NCBI GenBank assembly: GCA_003117195.1 | Contig: BDSI01000047.1 | Span: 613,501-677,500 of the forward strand | Direction: 5' to 3' | Source: Eudorina sp. 2006-703-Eu-15 | Lineage: Eukaryota; Chlorophyta; Chlorophyceae; Chlamydomonadales; Volvocaceae | DNA: 64,000 bases | Part shown: in pieces, positions 1-12,051 of the stretch | Position numbering within the stretch: position 1 is the stretch's first letter | How the letters are laid out: every line of letters begins with the position of its first letter | Notes under the pieces: model-generated | What the model was told of the DNA's origin: nothing | Databases searched by the model: none | What the model saw: only the letters and a program-made list of their open reading frames with translations | Program-made: the position numbers and the translations under genes

Positions 1-1337
1 CCTGCTGATCGTTCATGTCCTGTGACCGGCACCCACCTCGCAGCTCCATTTATCGCCAGGATTCCATGACATAGGCATTTTCGCAATAGACAAGAAGGAC
101 CAGCCTAACGGCAACTGGGACCCTCCGATGCATAGGATTTGGTGCCGGTGCGCGCGATAATGGACGCTGAACTGCACACGCACTGTAGGTGCTCCTTCTT
201 TGGTGCTCGCAGTTACCCTGACTGTGCTCCTTTGGACCGTCCGGAACTTCGGGCGCTCTGCGAATCGCCGAACCGGTTCGGCTACACGATGAATCTTCAT
301 TTCTGAAAAGTTCGGATACCTAATTTAGTTCCTGCCTATGGAAACATGGTATTGGAAGATCCACATCGAATACATAGGCGCCTATCTCCACGACTGAACG
401 CTTTTACGGTGTGTGCGCTTTTACGGCGATTTCCTTTTGAGTGTAAGCGGGGAAATTGTGTTGTATTATGCAATAGATACTCAAGTTTGTTGCCCATTCC
501 GAGGTATACCCTGTCGCGTCGGTTGGAGCATAACCCACGGCTGGCGATTCGACATTCCTGCTATGCATGCCGACCTCCAGTTGCTAATCATTCATGATGC
601 CAAACAAGTGACTTGTTTACATCACGGTTACGGCTTTTGTGGATGCAAATGTCGCCAAGCCAAATCGTATCCATGAAAAAGGTCCCAGCAGTAGGCAGGG
701 TGTCTACTCCGAAAGGGAACGCTTAAGAATGCATTCTTACAAATCCGTCGATAGGTCGAAAGGTGTAGCATCTTTGCTGACATCTTGGCTGATGGAAGTC
801 CTCCAAAGTCGAAGGAATGTTGCTTATGTTGCAGGAGCTTCCAACATGCCATGCCATGTTGCCATGGAAATCCATGAAAATACAATAGCAATTTGGAAGC
901 CATTTAAAAGCTTGAAAACTCGAGACGCGTCTTCGTCGCAGCCTATTCCCAGCTGTCGCAAGGACCGAGCCTCTAGGCACAAGTTCCCACTGTCCATCCA
1001 TGCAGCAAATGGTGCAATGTCAGTCCATGACAAGCAAGAGCAATTTCTTATGCACATACACATGCTTGCCGCCTATCCATACCTTACCCGTACAACCGTG
1101 GTACAACCGTCACCGCCGCGACAGTTTGCTCGCAGGTCAGCTTTTGACTACGCCGTAAATCAAAGTTGTGGTATTTGCATGACATCTTGGGCAGACCTCG
1201 GCCGCTTCGCCCTATCCATTCCCCCTTGTCGTCGGTCTATGCACCGCCCTAGAAGCCAGCTATTGTGGTACGTCACGCAGGCCCCTCAGGCGTGACAATT
1301 CCTCCTTCCTCCCGCACGTACTCCGATACAGGTACCG
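1..1337. other. Spacer and presumed PSMD9 3' UTR
   Basis: No gene is supported here. The longest open frame (639-1295, plus) has no recognisable motif and is probably chance. The PSMD9 transcript runs leftwards into this stretch. The nearest minus-strand TGTAA is at 737-741. Confidence 0.5.
737..741 (-). terminator. Candidate TGTAA poly(A) signal of PSMD9
   Basis: TGTAA on the minus strand, the usual polyadenylation signal of volvocine algae. It lies about 600 bases past the PSMD9 stop codon and is the first one met. Confidence 0.4.
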
Positions 1338-3036
1338 TCACAGTGGCTGCAAATGGCATCCTAGTAGTCCCCGTCCCGCCCAACGTGCTGGCGTGAGCGA
1401 CAGCTCCAGGGGACTGCCCTGCCTTAAAACCCTAGCCACGACGGGTCGTCCCTCGCTGGCTGCTAACTCCGCTGCAACGCTCTGCAAAATGCCACCTGTC
1501 GCTCCTGCAGCGTCAGCAGCTGACACATCTCCGAACGCGCAGAGGAGGTCTCCAACCTGTCACAAGCGTAGACCCGCATCGGCGGCGGCGAAGAATCAGG
1601 CTTAAGTACCATAATGCGAATGCAATCCATGTGGACGCGATCCAGTGCGGCGCTAACAGCACACACTTTCGCGGCACGCCCTGTGCAGACAACAACGTTC
1701 CCCGCGGCCGTGCGCAATTCCCTTGGGACACGTCACCGTCAACTTCCTGACGGATCACCTCCCGCAAACGAAGCGTGGGCGACACCCGTGCATTCTGTTT
1801 TCACCCACCTGCAGTCCAGCCAAGTCCGCAGGTGACCCGGGTGACACTTCGTCCACCAGCGCAAACGGTTGCAGTACTGCACCATTCACGCCATTGCTTA
1901 TTCCTCCTGCCGCAGTTGAGGCTGCGGCGCCCTGACTGTCCACCTCCATGGCCGCGGCGCCGCTGTTTGTGGGCACCTCGCCACCGCGCCTTACCGCTTC
2001 ATCGCTCCCTGCGTCTTCATGCGTGTGCGCCCCGGGCGCCAGTGCGGCGCCCGCACTGCCACTGACGGACGCCGCAGTGCCGTCTGCCGTGCTGCTGCCA
2101 TGAGACCTGAGAGGGGAATAAGAGGACAAATGCTGGCGGCGGTGAGGCGAGGGGGCGCAATCCGGGGCGTTGCTCAGTTCCGGAACCTGAAGGCGATACC
2201 CGGCGCACTGTTGGGACATACCTAGATGTGACCTTCGGTTGGCATGACCCGGACGTAAGAGGTACACCGTAGCTTGGTCTGGACTAAGGGACGCGAGTCC
2301 TTTATTTGCTAGATATTACAACTAGACCCATGGGTAGCTTTCCAGGCCCGCCGCCGTACGCCCAGGACCAGTCGTTCGGCCTGCACCTGATTCCTTCCCG
2401 ACACCGCCTTGCCTACCGAGCTGCAGCATGCAACTCCGCGAGCGACTGAGCAAGCTTGTCCGTCAGGACCTTGTGGTCATTCGTCAAGCATATAATTCGT
2501 TGGCGATCCCGGCGAACTTGCACCACGTCAATGTCCGCACGCGGGAAGCCCTGCGGCAGTATGGGCGGACGGGCTGCACGTGACTACAGGTAACCTGTGC
2601 CTTCATTGGTGTCCGATGGTTGCCATGGCACGCTGCGCGACTGCAGGCCCCACTGCAGACGACTGCATTAATCCCAGTGCGTGCGCCTCGTCGCGCCACC
2701 GTTGCCCCGGATGACCCGGGGGCCAGTCGTTGTCGCTGCTCTGGAAAAGCAACAACTGCACACACAAGCCCTAATTGAACAAAACAGTTGCAATGCAGTC
2801 ACATTACATGGGCTTTTGATGGCCTGCCAATGGAGTGGCATAGACGAAACCATGACGTAAGACAGGACCTCCAAACTCGCCTGTTTATCCAGCAGGCTCC
2901 CTTTCATACCAGGTTGTCCCGGAGCGTTCAACCGCTCAGATAGCAATGCAATCTCCTCCTCTACAGCGCGACGCTCCTCATCGAGATCCCGCAACTCGTG
3001 TCGGAGCTTTGCTACGGAGTCCGTCTGAGGCGCCAT
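1338..3036 (-). CDS. PSMD9: 26S proteasome non-ATPase regulatory subunit 9 (PSMD9/Nas2/p27 assembly chaperone)
   Basis: Model: complement of 1338-1556, 1809-2106, 2417-2550, 2881-3036; 268 aa. Family members are chaperones that bind an ATPase subunit during assembly of the 19S base and are not part of the finished proteasome. Residues 1-52 form a charged N-terminal helix. Exon 2 carries the family block GFPRADIDVVQVRRDRQ. Exon 3 begins with a low-complexity linker and ends in the PDZ start DEVSPGSPADLAGLQ. The last exon finishes the PDZ domain and ends with the characteristic RWAGRGLLGCHLQPL. The protein is longer than the roughly 220 aa human protein because of the Ala/Ser-rich linker. The start is the ATG at 3036. 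Intron 1 appears to use a GC donor (CAG/GCGAGT); using GAG/GTCCTG instead would add four residues. The gene is divergent from the MYCBPAP gene. Confidence 0.9.
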
Positions 3037-3473
3037 ACTAGTAACTTGGCTATTTTCAGAATGCACAGGAAGGCAGGATGTGGCAGAGCACACCTTAACG
3101 TAGGCACGTACTTTGCAGCCTACGTATACTCACAGACCCCACGAAGTAAAGTTATACAAGTATCAAGTGCCTTGCAACGGAAAGATAGAAATCAAAACAA
3201 TAAGATTGAAGACAAATGCAGTCCGTCTATCCCGCCGTACCAACTTTCCGTAGAGCCTTACCGCTCTCCTCTCAGAACTGCTGTGTAGCACTACGGCCGT
3301 ATGGTATTGAGAGCTATTCCACCTTACCATGTACTGAATGAAATCAAACTTTATGCTGACCGGTTCTTCATATGGGTTTCCACTTTTGTTGAAGATGGTT
3401 ACAAGAAAGCATTATTGGTGATCGACTGGTCTTCTCAGAAGATACTGTGACAGCGCTCCAGCGCAATCCTTAG
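3037..3473. promoter_or_regulatory. Divergent promoter region, PSMD9 / MYCBPAP
   Basis: These 437 bases separate the two start codons of the head-to-head genes and have visibly lower GC than the flanking coding DNA. They must hold both 5' UTRs and promoters. No convincing TATA box was seen for either side. Confidence 0.5.
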
Positions 3474-6400
3474 ATGGGGCCAGCTCCCGCTGAGCCTGCT
3501 GGATTGCCACCAAAGCAGCGTAGAATCAAGGCCTATCACGTTCTTGGCGATGTGAATGAATTTCAGGAAAGGTTGGCGGCGACACTGCCCCCACCCAAGG
3601 TGGCCCCACCGCCGAATGTCTTCACGATACAAGACACCAGCGAGTTTCCGCCGGAGGTGTGGTTTGCAGCGACCATATCGCCCGACAATGGCGTCTCGGT
3701 CATCGCATCTTTCAGGGAGCTGTCAAAGGCCAGGTACGCGGGCAAGTCGCACGGCTAAGGAGTCAAGCGCAGGGGCCGCGTCACCCTGTACCCTGACCCA
3801 CGCACTGATCACGCACGTCCCTCCCGCACATAATCTCACGAACCAAAACTGCAGTCCACCGCATCTCGCACACCACAATCCCCCGCCACCAAGCGCTTGT
3901 GCTCGGGCCCCACTGGGCGCTGCAGCTCCGCTCCCACCAACCAAGGAGCTAAGCGCGCGCTTCCCCAGCCTCCCATTCGGCAACGCGCCCCATGTAAAAG
4001 CACCATGCCTCTTTACACACCATGCCCCCAGGTCCCTGTACCAGCAACAACTGACCCACATCCATAACGCCCGGAAGCAGCACGGCATGGGCACCGGCGG
4101 CACCCTGCAGCCGCTGGCGCCGATGGGCACCCTTGGAGGCGGCGCTGCGGGGGACCCGCCCATAAACCGCACCATTGCAGAGACGCTGCGGCTGTCCGCG
4201 GAGACGCGCAAGCTGGGCAAATTTGATCTGCAGCAGCACAAGTGGGACGAGGTGACGGCGACGCTGGCCGGGAAGATCGGGCGGCAGCCGCAGGAGCTGG
4301 CGATGCAGCGAGGTGGGTGCTGAACAGCGGCGCAGATGGCCGGCGGCGGGCGGCAGCGCGGGGCCCGATGGGGCGGCAGAACTAAGAACTTCCGGAAGGG
4401 GAAGCGGAAGCGGATTCGGGGACCTGGGTACGGCACCATGCTGCCCCGAAACTGAAACCTGTCTGGGTGTTGGGAGCGCCCATCCATCAGCGTGCTTTCA
4501 CCAGCGTGTTTCAATGTTTGGGTCCCATGGGGTCGATGTCGGTCCATTTGGGTCGATGTGGGTCCCATGAGGTCCGGTCCGCCCCGCCACCCTTGCCGGC
4601 CCGCAGGCCCCGCCTGGCGCACCCGGGCTGAGCTCACGGAGCTGCTGTACCGGGCTCAGCCCCGGGACGCGCGCGGCCTCAACCCCGACGAGGCCTTCCT
4701 CACCAGCCTGCGCGACGCCTGGGAGCGGGTCATCCCCCTGGGCAGCATCTTCACCGGGCTGTCGCTGCACATCAAGGTGCGCACCGCTCTGCGGGGTGGG
4801 CGCCTCTGCGGGGTGCGGCTCAGGGTGGCCCAGTGCCTGGTGGACTGGTCTGGGAACGGCCTCCTGTCAATGCCTTCTGGCATCCCCTCCCCTCGTCCGG
4901 CCTCCTGTCCCCTCACATACGGTACCCTTGCGTCCATCCCCTCGTGATGTCTTGGTGCACGTCCTGCAGGAGAAGCCGCACGAGCTGCCGGACACCCGGG
5001 CCGCCCGCGTGGGTCGCCCCCTGGACCCCCTGGGCCTGGGCACCTCGCCCACCCCGCTGGCGAGCCTCTCCCAGCCGTCCGCGCTGCTGCAGCTCCAGCA
5101 GCAGCAGCAGCAGCAGCAGCAACGGCAGTCCGCCGCCACGCTGAGCAGCAGCCTGGGGAAACCGGTGCTCGGCAGGTCGTTGTCTGCGAGGGGCAGGAGC
5201 TGGGAGGAGGGCGAGGTGGGTGGATGGGCGTCTGCGCATCTGCGCGGGCGGGAAGACCCGTGAAGGACTGTTGCAGACAAACTCAACGCAAGTCAACACA
5301 GCCGAACCGAACCGCAAACCCCTCCCCGGGAGGCGTGCTCCCCGGGGAGGACGCCTCCCTAGGGGGTTGATCAGTCCGTCTTAGCCTATCTAAGTGGGTT
5401 GGGTACGGGTCTGACGTGGCGCTGGGAAGGCGCGGGCCGTGTGCACACGTACGGCGACAGGGCTTGGCCGCCCGTGTGCCGTGTCCGACATGGTCGCAGC
5501 GCAGTGCATCCGGCTGGTGTCGGCAGATGCCCCGCGGGGTGGCGTGCTGGACCCCCCCCCCCGGTGTGGAAAAGTCTGGGCCCACCTGGGGCTTTGGATG
5601 GGCGCCCGACTAGGGATGCGGATGCGGCACGACGGATAAGGCTCCCCCTACTTCACACAGCACGCAGACCTCCTCATTCGCAGTCCTGTTATGCACGCAC
5701 CCCGCGCTCCCCAAGACAAACTAGAGATTTTACATCCATGAATAAGACACAGCGCGGACGCACCTCCCGACCGGCCGCAGGTTCTGCGCCAGCGCGTGAC
5801 GGAGTACGGCAATCGGCTCCGCGCTCTGGCGCCTCACGACCCAGATTTCGGCGCGCTGGTGGTGGCGGGTGAGGCGCTGGAGGGGCAGCTGGAGGCCCTG
5901 GCCACCTCGCCGATCACGCTGGCGGAGGTCGAGTCGCACATGCGGAGCACCAACCCGGCGGCGTACGACGCGTACCGGGCTGTCAAGGACGAGATGGAGG
6001 TGGGGGCGGCGGTCCAAGAAGGGGAGGGTTTGGAGTTCGGTTTGGGGACGGTTGCGGTATGCTGGGCGGGGCGAGTGTGTGAGGCTGTGTTTTCTTTTTG
6101 AGTAAAGCGAAAGTGCGGGATGATTGCACTCTCGTATCACGACGCGCGCCCCGATGCCGATGCCCCTCTGAATCCGCCGCGTCTCCCGAACTCCTCTGGT
6201 CTGATCTGATCGGATCGGATCTGACGACAGGCCCAGCTGCGCGCTGCGCTGGAGGCGGAGGAGGCGGCGCGCGCCGCCTCCGAGGCCGCCGCGCGCGCCG
6301 CCGCGCCGCAGCCGGGCCCTCACGTGACCGCGAGCGCCTCCCACGTGACGCTCTCCTGCCACACGGGCGAGCGCGCGCACGGCAGCGTGACGCTGCGCTG

Positions 6401-9146
6401 CACGGGCACGTCGGCGGTGTGGTGGCGCTGGCAGCGGCGGCCCGGGACGCAGCCCGACCACTCGGTGGTGGAGGCGGCGCGACCGCAGCGCTTTCTCAGC
6501 TCGCAGCAGTCCGGCATGCTGCTGCCCGGCCAGTCCCTGGAGCTGTCCATCACCTTCGTCGCCTCCGCCGCGGGCACCTTCCGGGAGAGCTGGGAGCTCG
6601 TCACCGCGCCGCCGCTGCAGGTACGGCGACGGCACGGCACAAGCAGTTTGCGCGACGCAGTGTACGACATCACTCATGCATGCCGTGCAGCAGAATCTGA
6701 CCTTCGCGGTGGCTTCGGTGGTCCGGGGAGGAGTTTGATGTAGCGGTACCGGGGAAGTCGTTACCTTGAAACGACCTCTGACGCAGATGTTCCGTGTGCA
6801 GTAACGGCTACTGGCTGCTGAAGACGCCCACCCCACCGCCAATACGGTACGGCCGCAGGGTCCTGACGGTCCCAGCCTGACGCTCCATCTTCGCGGCGTC
6901 GGTGAGCTCCGAGACCAGAGCGTCACGGGCCGTACGGCACTGAGCTCTTGCCTGGAGCAGCGGGAGAAGCTGGCCAAGGTGGCGGCAGCGGTGGAGCGGG
7001 TGCTGAGGGACGTCCGGGCGCCGCGGCGGCCCCAGCCGGCGGAGAGCGCCGAGGAGACGGCGGCGGGGGACCAGTGGGACCGGACCAACGGGTGCTGCGT
7101 GGACGGCGGACCGTACGCGTGGCCGCCGCTGTTCCACTCTCCGTCAGTGCAGGTGCGTTGCGGTGTGGGCACGCGACTGCTGGCGTCGTGGTGGTGGGTG
7201 TGTTGATGGGGCCGTAATAGGAAACGATGGGGGCTCTAGGATATGACAGCGATGGGTGGGTTGGTCGATACGACATGGGAGCCGGACTTGGCCCAACCCC
7301 TGCAGCCCGGCGTCCGCGCATCGCAAGTGGCTGAACACAGCGTCAGCCTACCTGTCCCGCCAGGATCCTTCAACGCGCCCGCAGCGATTCTGCGCAGGCT
7401 TGTATACCCACGTATACCCACCCACCCTCTGTCCACCTCTCCCTTCCTGACGCCTCCCCGCCCCCTGCCCCCAGTCCGAGCTGTCGGAGGTTTACAAGGA
7501 GGCCAACGCGGCGCTCGTTGCGGCCCTGGCGCCGCCCCCCGAGGAGGAGACCAAAAAGACACGGAAAGGTGTGCGCCTGTCCCGCCACCGTCGCCTTTGC
7601 CCTTCCCGGGATCTGCGCTTCGGCCATGGTTTCGAAGTTATCTCCTCTCGATGTTATCTCGTTTGCTCCTGCTCCGCAAGGGCATGTGCCATTCGATTTC
7701 GTGCTGTCCCGGGTGTTTCATCATCCGGCTGCGTGCCCTCTCGAACCGTGCTCTCTGACAAAACCGATCTCTGCGCCGACGCCCGTTGCGCTCCCTGGGA
7801 TGCTGCCCACATCCACATCCACACGTGCTTCCATGCCCACATGCGCTTCCTTCCATGTCCCTCCGGCAATGCGCCCGATTGCGGTCTGGCACCTCCTGAC
7901 GCCTCCTGACATGTCCATGTCTCAGGCACTGCGGACCGCCACCGCAAGAAGGTCGTGGAGGAGGCCCCTCCTCCGCCCAAGTACCCGCCCGTCTGGGACG
8001 GGTGCAGCCTCACCACCCTGGACGCGCTGCTGGCGGAGCTCGGCACCGTCGCACCCGCGACGGCGGCCCCGCTGGCGGCCCGAGCCGACGCCGCGAAGGC
8101 CCGCGCCCGTGTGCCGCCCAGCAACCGCAAGCTGCTGCGGCGCGCGATGAGGTCGCTGGTGCTCAAGATGGTGGAGAGCGCGGAGGAGCGAATGGGGGTG
8201 CTTTGGGCGGAGATGGAGGCCAAGGCGGCGGCGGAGGCCGCCGCCGCCGCGGCGGCGGCGGAGGAGGGCGGCGAGGGGCACGAGCTGGGCCCGGGAGAGG
8301 GCAGTGCGACGTCCGTGATGACCGCCATGACGTCAGCGACGCACGGCGGCGGCAAGGCGGCGAAGGCCCCCAAGGCGGCGGGCGGCAAGGGCAAGGCCGG
8401 CGCCAAGAACGGCGGGTCGGGCGACGGCGCCGCCGCCGCGGCGGCGGCGGCGGCTGCCGCCGCCACCGCCAGCCAGATGGAGCAGTTGCTTCCGGTGTTC
8501 CACGATAAGGCGATGGTGGGGGTCAAGGCGGTGATCAAGGTGGGCGGTGATCAGGGCTGGGTGGGTGGGTGGGTGGGTGGTGGTCTGCAGCCGGACGGCG
8601 GGTCGAAGCCACACTGCCACACCTGCCGTCAAGGTGCAGCTCAGATCTCCAGGGATCTCGGATGGCCGGCACCCACATGTATGTACCCTCCCTGGCTCCG
8701 CAGCTCCCTGACCTGGTTCCCTGACCTGCAGCGCAGCGTCGAGGACCCCACCCACGCGCTGCACCTCATTACCCCGCTCCTTGCCCGCCTGCCGCCTCCC
8801 ACCTTCCTCTCAACACCCCACTCCCCAGGCCTCCCTCAACTCCCTGACGGACGAGGTCCACCGCCACAAGCTGGCTGTGGGGGACGCCCTGGAGGGCAGC
8901 ATCCGGGGCATAGACCAGCAGATCGCGGCGGAGCAGGCGCGGCTGGTGAGCCAGGGGCAGGGGCAGGAGCGGCCCGAGGGCGCGGTGGAGTGGTACGCGC
9001 CGCCCGCCGGCGGCGTGCCGGCGCCCAGCCCCGGCGAGCCGGCGGCGGTGCGGTCGCCCGCCCTGGAGCAGCTGTACTGGGACCGCTTGGGCGTGTTACG
9101 GACTTGGACGTCGCTGGGGATACCCAACCGGGCGGACATCCGATGA
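3474..9146 (+). CDS. MYCBPAP: MYCBP-associated protein (MYCBPAP; FAP147-type ciliary protein)
   Basis: Exons: 3474-3733, 4032-4312, 4607-4776, 4970-5215, 5781-5999, 6231-6620, 6859-7152, 7475-7568, 7926-8539, 8829-9146; 2886 nt, 961 aa, close to the animal family length. All phases join without a shift. The N-terminal part (NARKQH; YRAQPRDARGLNPDEAFLTS) matches the conserved MYCBPAP region. Exons 6-7 (residues about 415-545) hold an ASH/MSP-like beta domain: GTSAVWWRWQR, SGMLLPGQSLELSITF, LTLHLRGVGE. The C-terminal half has a Lys/Ala-rich coiled region and poly-Ala runs, then ends LGIPNRADIR. A polyglutamine run is encoded at 5095-5121. Animal MYCBPAP is expressed in ciliated and testis cells, and the Chlamydomonas homologue FAP147 is a flagellar, probably central-apparatus, protein; that role is inferred here from family membership. 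An extra small exon in the long introns cannot be excluded. Confidence 0.88.
5328..5359. repeat. Nested inverted repeat in MYCBPAP intron 4
   Basis: Outer 9-bp arms (GGGAGGCGT and ACGCCTCCC) enclose a perfect 12-bp palindrome CTCCCCGGGGAG at 5338-5349. It lies in the intron between exons 4 and 5. Confidence 0.6.
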
Positions 9147-10268
9147 GGGCCTTATGTCACCGGGGGTACCGCCCACCGGGGGTACGGCCCGCCGGCGGTT
9201 ACGGCGGCGGCGGCAGCGGGGCGCGGCGCGGCGCAGGCGCGCGTTGCAGGCCGCAGGAGCGCGGAGGTGGCGCGGGGGCCATAGGAGGCAGCGGCAGCGG
9301 CGGTGACAGGCGCGGGCGTATTGTTGGGTCGGGGTTGCCGTAGTTGTTGCGGGGGAGCAGCTGCTCGCCTGGGACATGGGGTTCGCCGCCGCGGGCTGCT
9401 GCCGTCCGCTGCCGCGACTGGAGCGCGGCTGTCGGGGCGGCGGGAGGGCGAAGTCCTCGCAGCTGCTGTCGGAGGCAGCTGTTGCTGCTGTTACCACTGC
9501 TGCTGCCGGGGCAGTGCAGGGATATCCCTCGCGTGTGTTCGGTTTGGGCGAGAGCAAGGGCGAAGGGACGGGCCGCTGCTTTGATGCAAAATGCGGGGTT
9601 GAAGGGCTGCGCCGGCCGGCCGCCCTGTGTAGGCCCCCGGACACAGGGGGTGAAGGTGGGCAGCGCTGCCGATGGAGAGGTCCGCGAGACCGCCCTGGTC
9701 GCTGGCCGCTCCCTGAGAGCGGGAGCACAGCGAGGACGAGCCCCGGCCTGACCCGCACGTCACCGCCTCGCCATGGAGCACGCGTGAGCGTGTGTGCATG
9801 GAGGCTGCAAGTTGGGCCGCGGTGCGGGTGGGCTGGAGGAGGGCGGGCAGGCTGGGGGACGTCTGGGTGACATCGGCCGGCCGTTCCGCCGACAAATGGG
9901 GACGGGGGATGATCTCGTGGTGATGACTTTGGTTGGGAGGCCATGTGCCAGGAATGGGGTACGTACGGAGGGTACGGCAAGGCGAGTAGAACCCACGGGG
10001 GCCTATCCAGCGGTCACGCCCTTCTCAATCCAGCGGTCAATGAACACTCACAGAGAGAGAGGGAGGGACGGCAATGCGCGGCGCAGCCAGCCAGCCGGTA
10101 GGAAGCTGACGTGGATTGCTGGAGTTGTACGACACATCGGGGATCGGCCGACCCAGTTGGATGACTCGGGCCTGCTGGCGGGTGAGGGCTTGCTCCGAGG
10201 TGTGTGCGAGCTTGGTGAGCTCGGCGCGGATGGTGGACCGTTTTCCCCAAAGCCCAAACACGGCTCGC

Positions 10269-10273
10269 TGTAA
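10269..10273 (+). terminator. Candidate TGTAA poly(A) signal of MYCBPAP
   Basis: First plus-strand TGTAA after the MYCBPAP stop, 1.1 kb downstream. The distance is long, so a variant signal closer in is possible. Confidence 0.3.
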
Positions 10274-11245
10274 GCGCCTGAAAAGGAGACGTGGGGCCCA
10301 TGGACGCACGGATAGCTCATGTGGGGAGTTCCAGGGATGATGATCGTGGCGGGTGCAGGACAGTCTACCCGGCGGTAGGCAGGGACAGGATAGCGCGGCG
10401 GTAATACCGTATGCGGCGCTTCGCCACCGTCACCCTGAAACCAACTGGAGCTGTGAGCAACGCACTGGTGGTCGTGGTCGTGGTGTTGCGATTTACATTC
10501 CAGCTCATGTCTGTCCTCGTGCCGGGCCTCCTTCGGGCCCGTGGGACGGTCAGTCAGTCAATCTGTCCGTCAGTTGGCCAACACAACACGGTCAGTCAGG
10601 CTCAGAGAGAGCACGGGTCGCAACTGCAGAACCGCACGTCCCCTCAGCACACAGCGCGCCGTACCCGATCTGAGTGCCTCAGCACCCAGGCGCCATCCCG
10701 CACCCGCCCTCTGGCGCAAAGGGCAAGGACCCAGAGCCCCACTCGTCGCAACGGTCATGACCCAACCCAAGAGCACCTCAGTCACAAGCGTGCGGGGCCC
10801 GGGGCGCACGTCCTCTACACCGGACGTGTCCGTGTTCTCCAGCATGTGTCGCCTCACACGTTCACATCAAAGTCTTCCGCCACTGGGCCGCCCTTTACCC
10901 CATCTGTTCTTGCTTCTCGTACTTGACGAGACGTACCGAAGGTCCGAAGACCAGGTCTGTGTCTAAACGGTTTCGGCGTTTCGCGCAGATTCATACTGCC
11001 GTACCTGATGTCGTACTTCAATCACGTCACCCCCACAGAGCTCGGCGCGACCCCCGAACACCGACCCGCGGTCTAATCAGCCGTCACCAACCGACCTCAA
11101 AAAGCGAGTAACGAGAAAACACAGGACACGATGGCGGTATCATTTTTGTATGCGGCATCCCAACACACATAAACATACACTCGGGAGTGAGGCATCCGCC
11201 GTCACCCGCATCGTGCAGCGCAGCCGACGCGGGGCAACCTTTCGA

Positions 11246-11340
11246 TGCCGCCGCTGCTGCTGCTGCTGGTGCTACAGCCGAGATTCCACCTGCTGCTACT
11301 ACTGTTCTTCTTTGATGGTGTTACTGCTGCTGCTGCTGCA
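11246..11340. repeat. Imperfect CTG/TGC microsatellite
   Basis: Runs of CTG interrupted by CTA and TTC triplets, non-coding as far as can be seen. Confidence 0.7.
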
Positions 11341-11707
11341 GCTTAATACCGAGCGCCTCTTCCCAACCCCTTGCTGCTGTACAACCTAATCCATGGGCCA
11401 TGGGGAGGCGACCTGGTATCCCGAACATGCACCCCGCCACAAGTCCCCTTCCTGCCGAGGCCGCCTGCTGCCGCCGACGACTCCTGGCGCCCGTCCTTTG
11501 AGAGCAATTCCACACCCAGCCCACTCCCGCCGCCAGCGGCTTTCAACGCCTTTCTTCATCTTCCGATCCCACTAGCACCACTCAGGAGTTTCCTGCACAT
11601 GCTGCCGCCCTCATACCTCCCGCAAGCCTGCTCTAACACGACCGGCCCGGCCTTCCTCCCAGACATATCCCGCCCATCACAGCACGCACATTAATGGTGA
11701 CTCACTC

Positions 11708-11712
11708 TTACA
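11708..11712 (-). terminator. Candidate TGTAA poly(A) signal of ISN1
   Basis: Minus-strand TGTAA 340 bases past the ISN1 stop codon, a normal 3' UTR distance in volvocine algae. Confidence 0.5.
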
Positions 11713-12051
11713 AAGCCACCAGCCACATGGACTCCTGGACGAGCCTAGAGTATCTACGGCTTGTCTATTGGAATGCAACGGACAACATCGCCCGCCTTGT
11801 CCCCGACCCGTCAATCTCGACTGCTCCGAGGGACGCCGATGACCTCGCGGATCCCGGAGAGGGACGCCCGGACCCACCCCGTCCGAACCGACGTGTCCCC
11901 AGCCCTGCCCTACCCAGCCCCATCGCGTGTCAGGACGACAAACCGGGTCCGGCCTCCGCGGTTCCTCATCCTTCCACACCGCCGCAACTGCATTGCTGTC
12001 CAAGCAGGCATGATCGCAATCTCGTCATTCGAACATCTATCTGTACATCAC

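Larger units (their letters stand above)
9147..12051. other. Convergent spacer between MYCBPAP and ISN1
   Basis: Open frames on both strands are GC-driven and lack motifs or a consistent splice model. The stretch presumably holds the two 3' UTRs. It contains a CTG-rich microsatellite at about 11246-11340 and candidate TGTAA signals on both strands. Confidence 0.5.

Noticed and set aside
639..1295. 218-codon plus-strand open frame
   Set aside because: No motif, no upstream promoter signal, and it overlaps the expected PSMD9 3' UTR.
6690..6740. Small MYCBPAP exon between exons 6 and 7
   Set aside because: Direct joining of 6620 to 6859 is in phase and gives the expected domain strand order.
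5730..7172. 480-codon minus-strand open frame
   Set aside because: It lies opposite MYCBPAP exons 5-7, which have family motifs and splice phases; the antisense frame is GC-driven.
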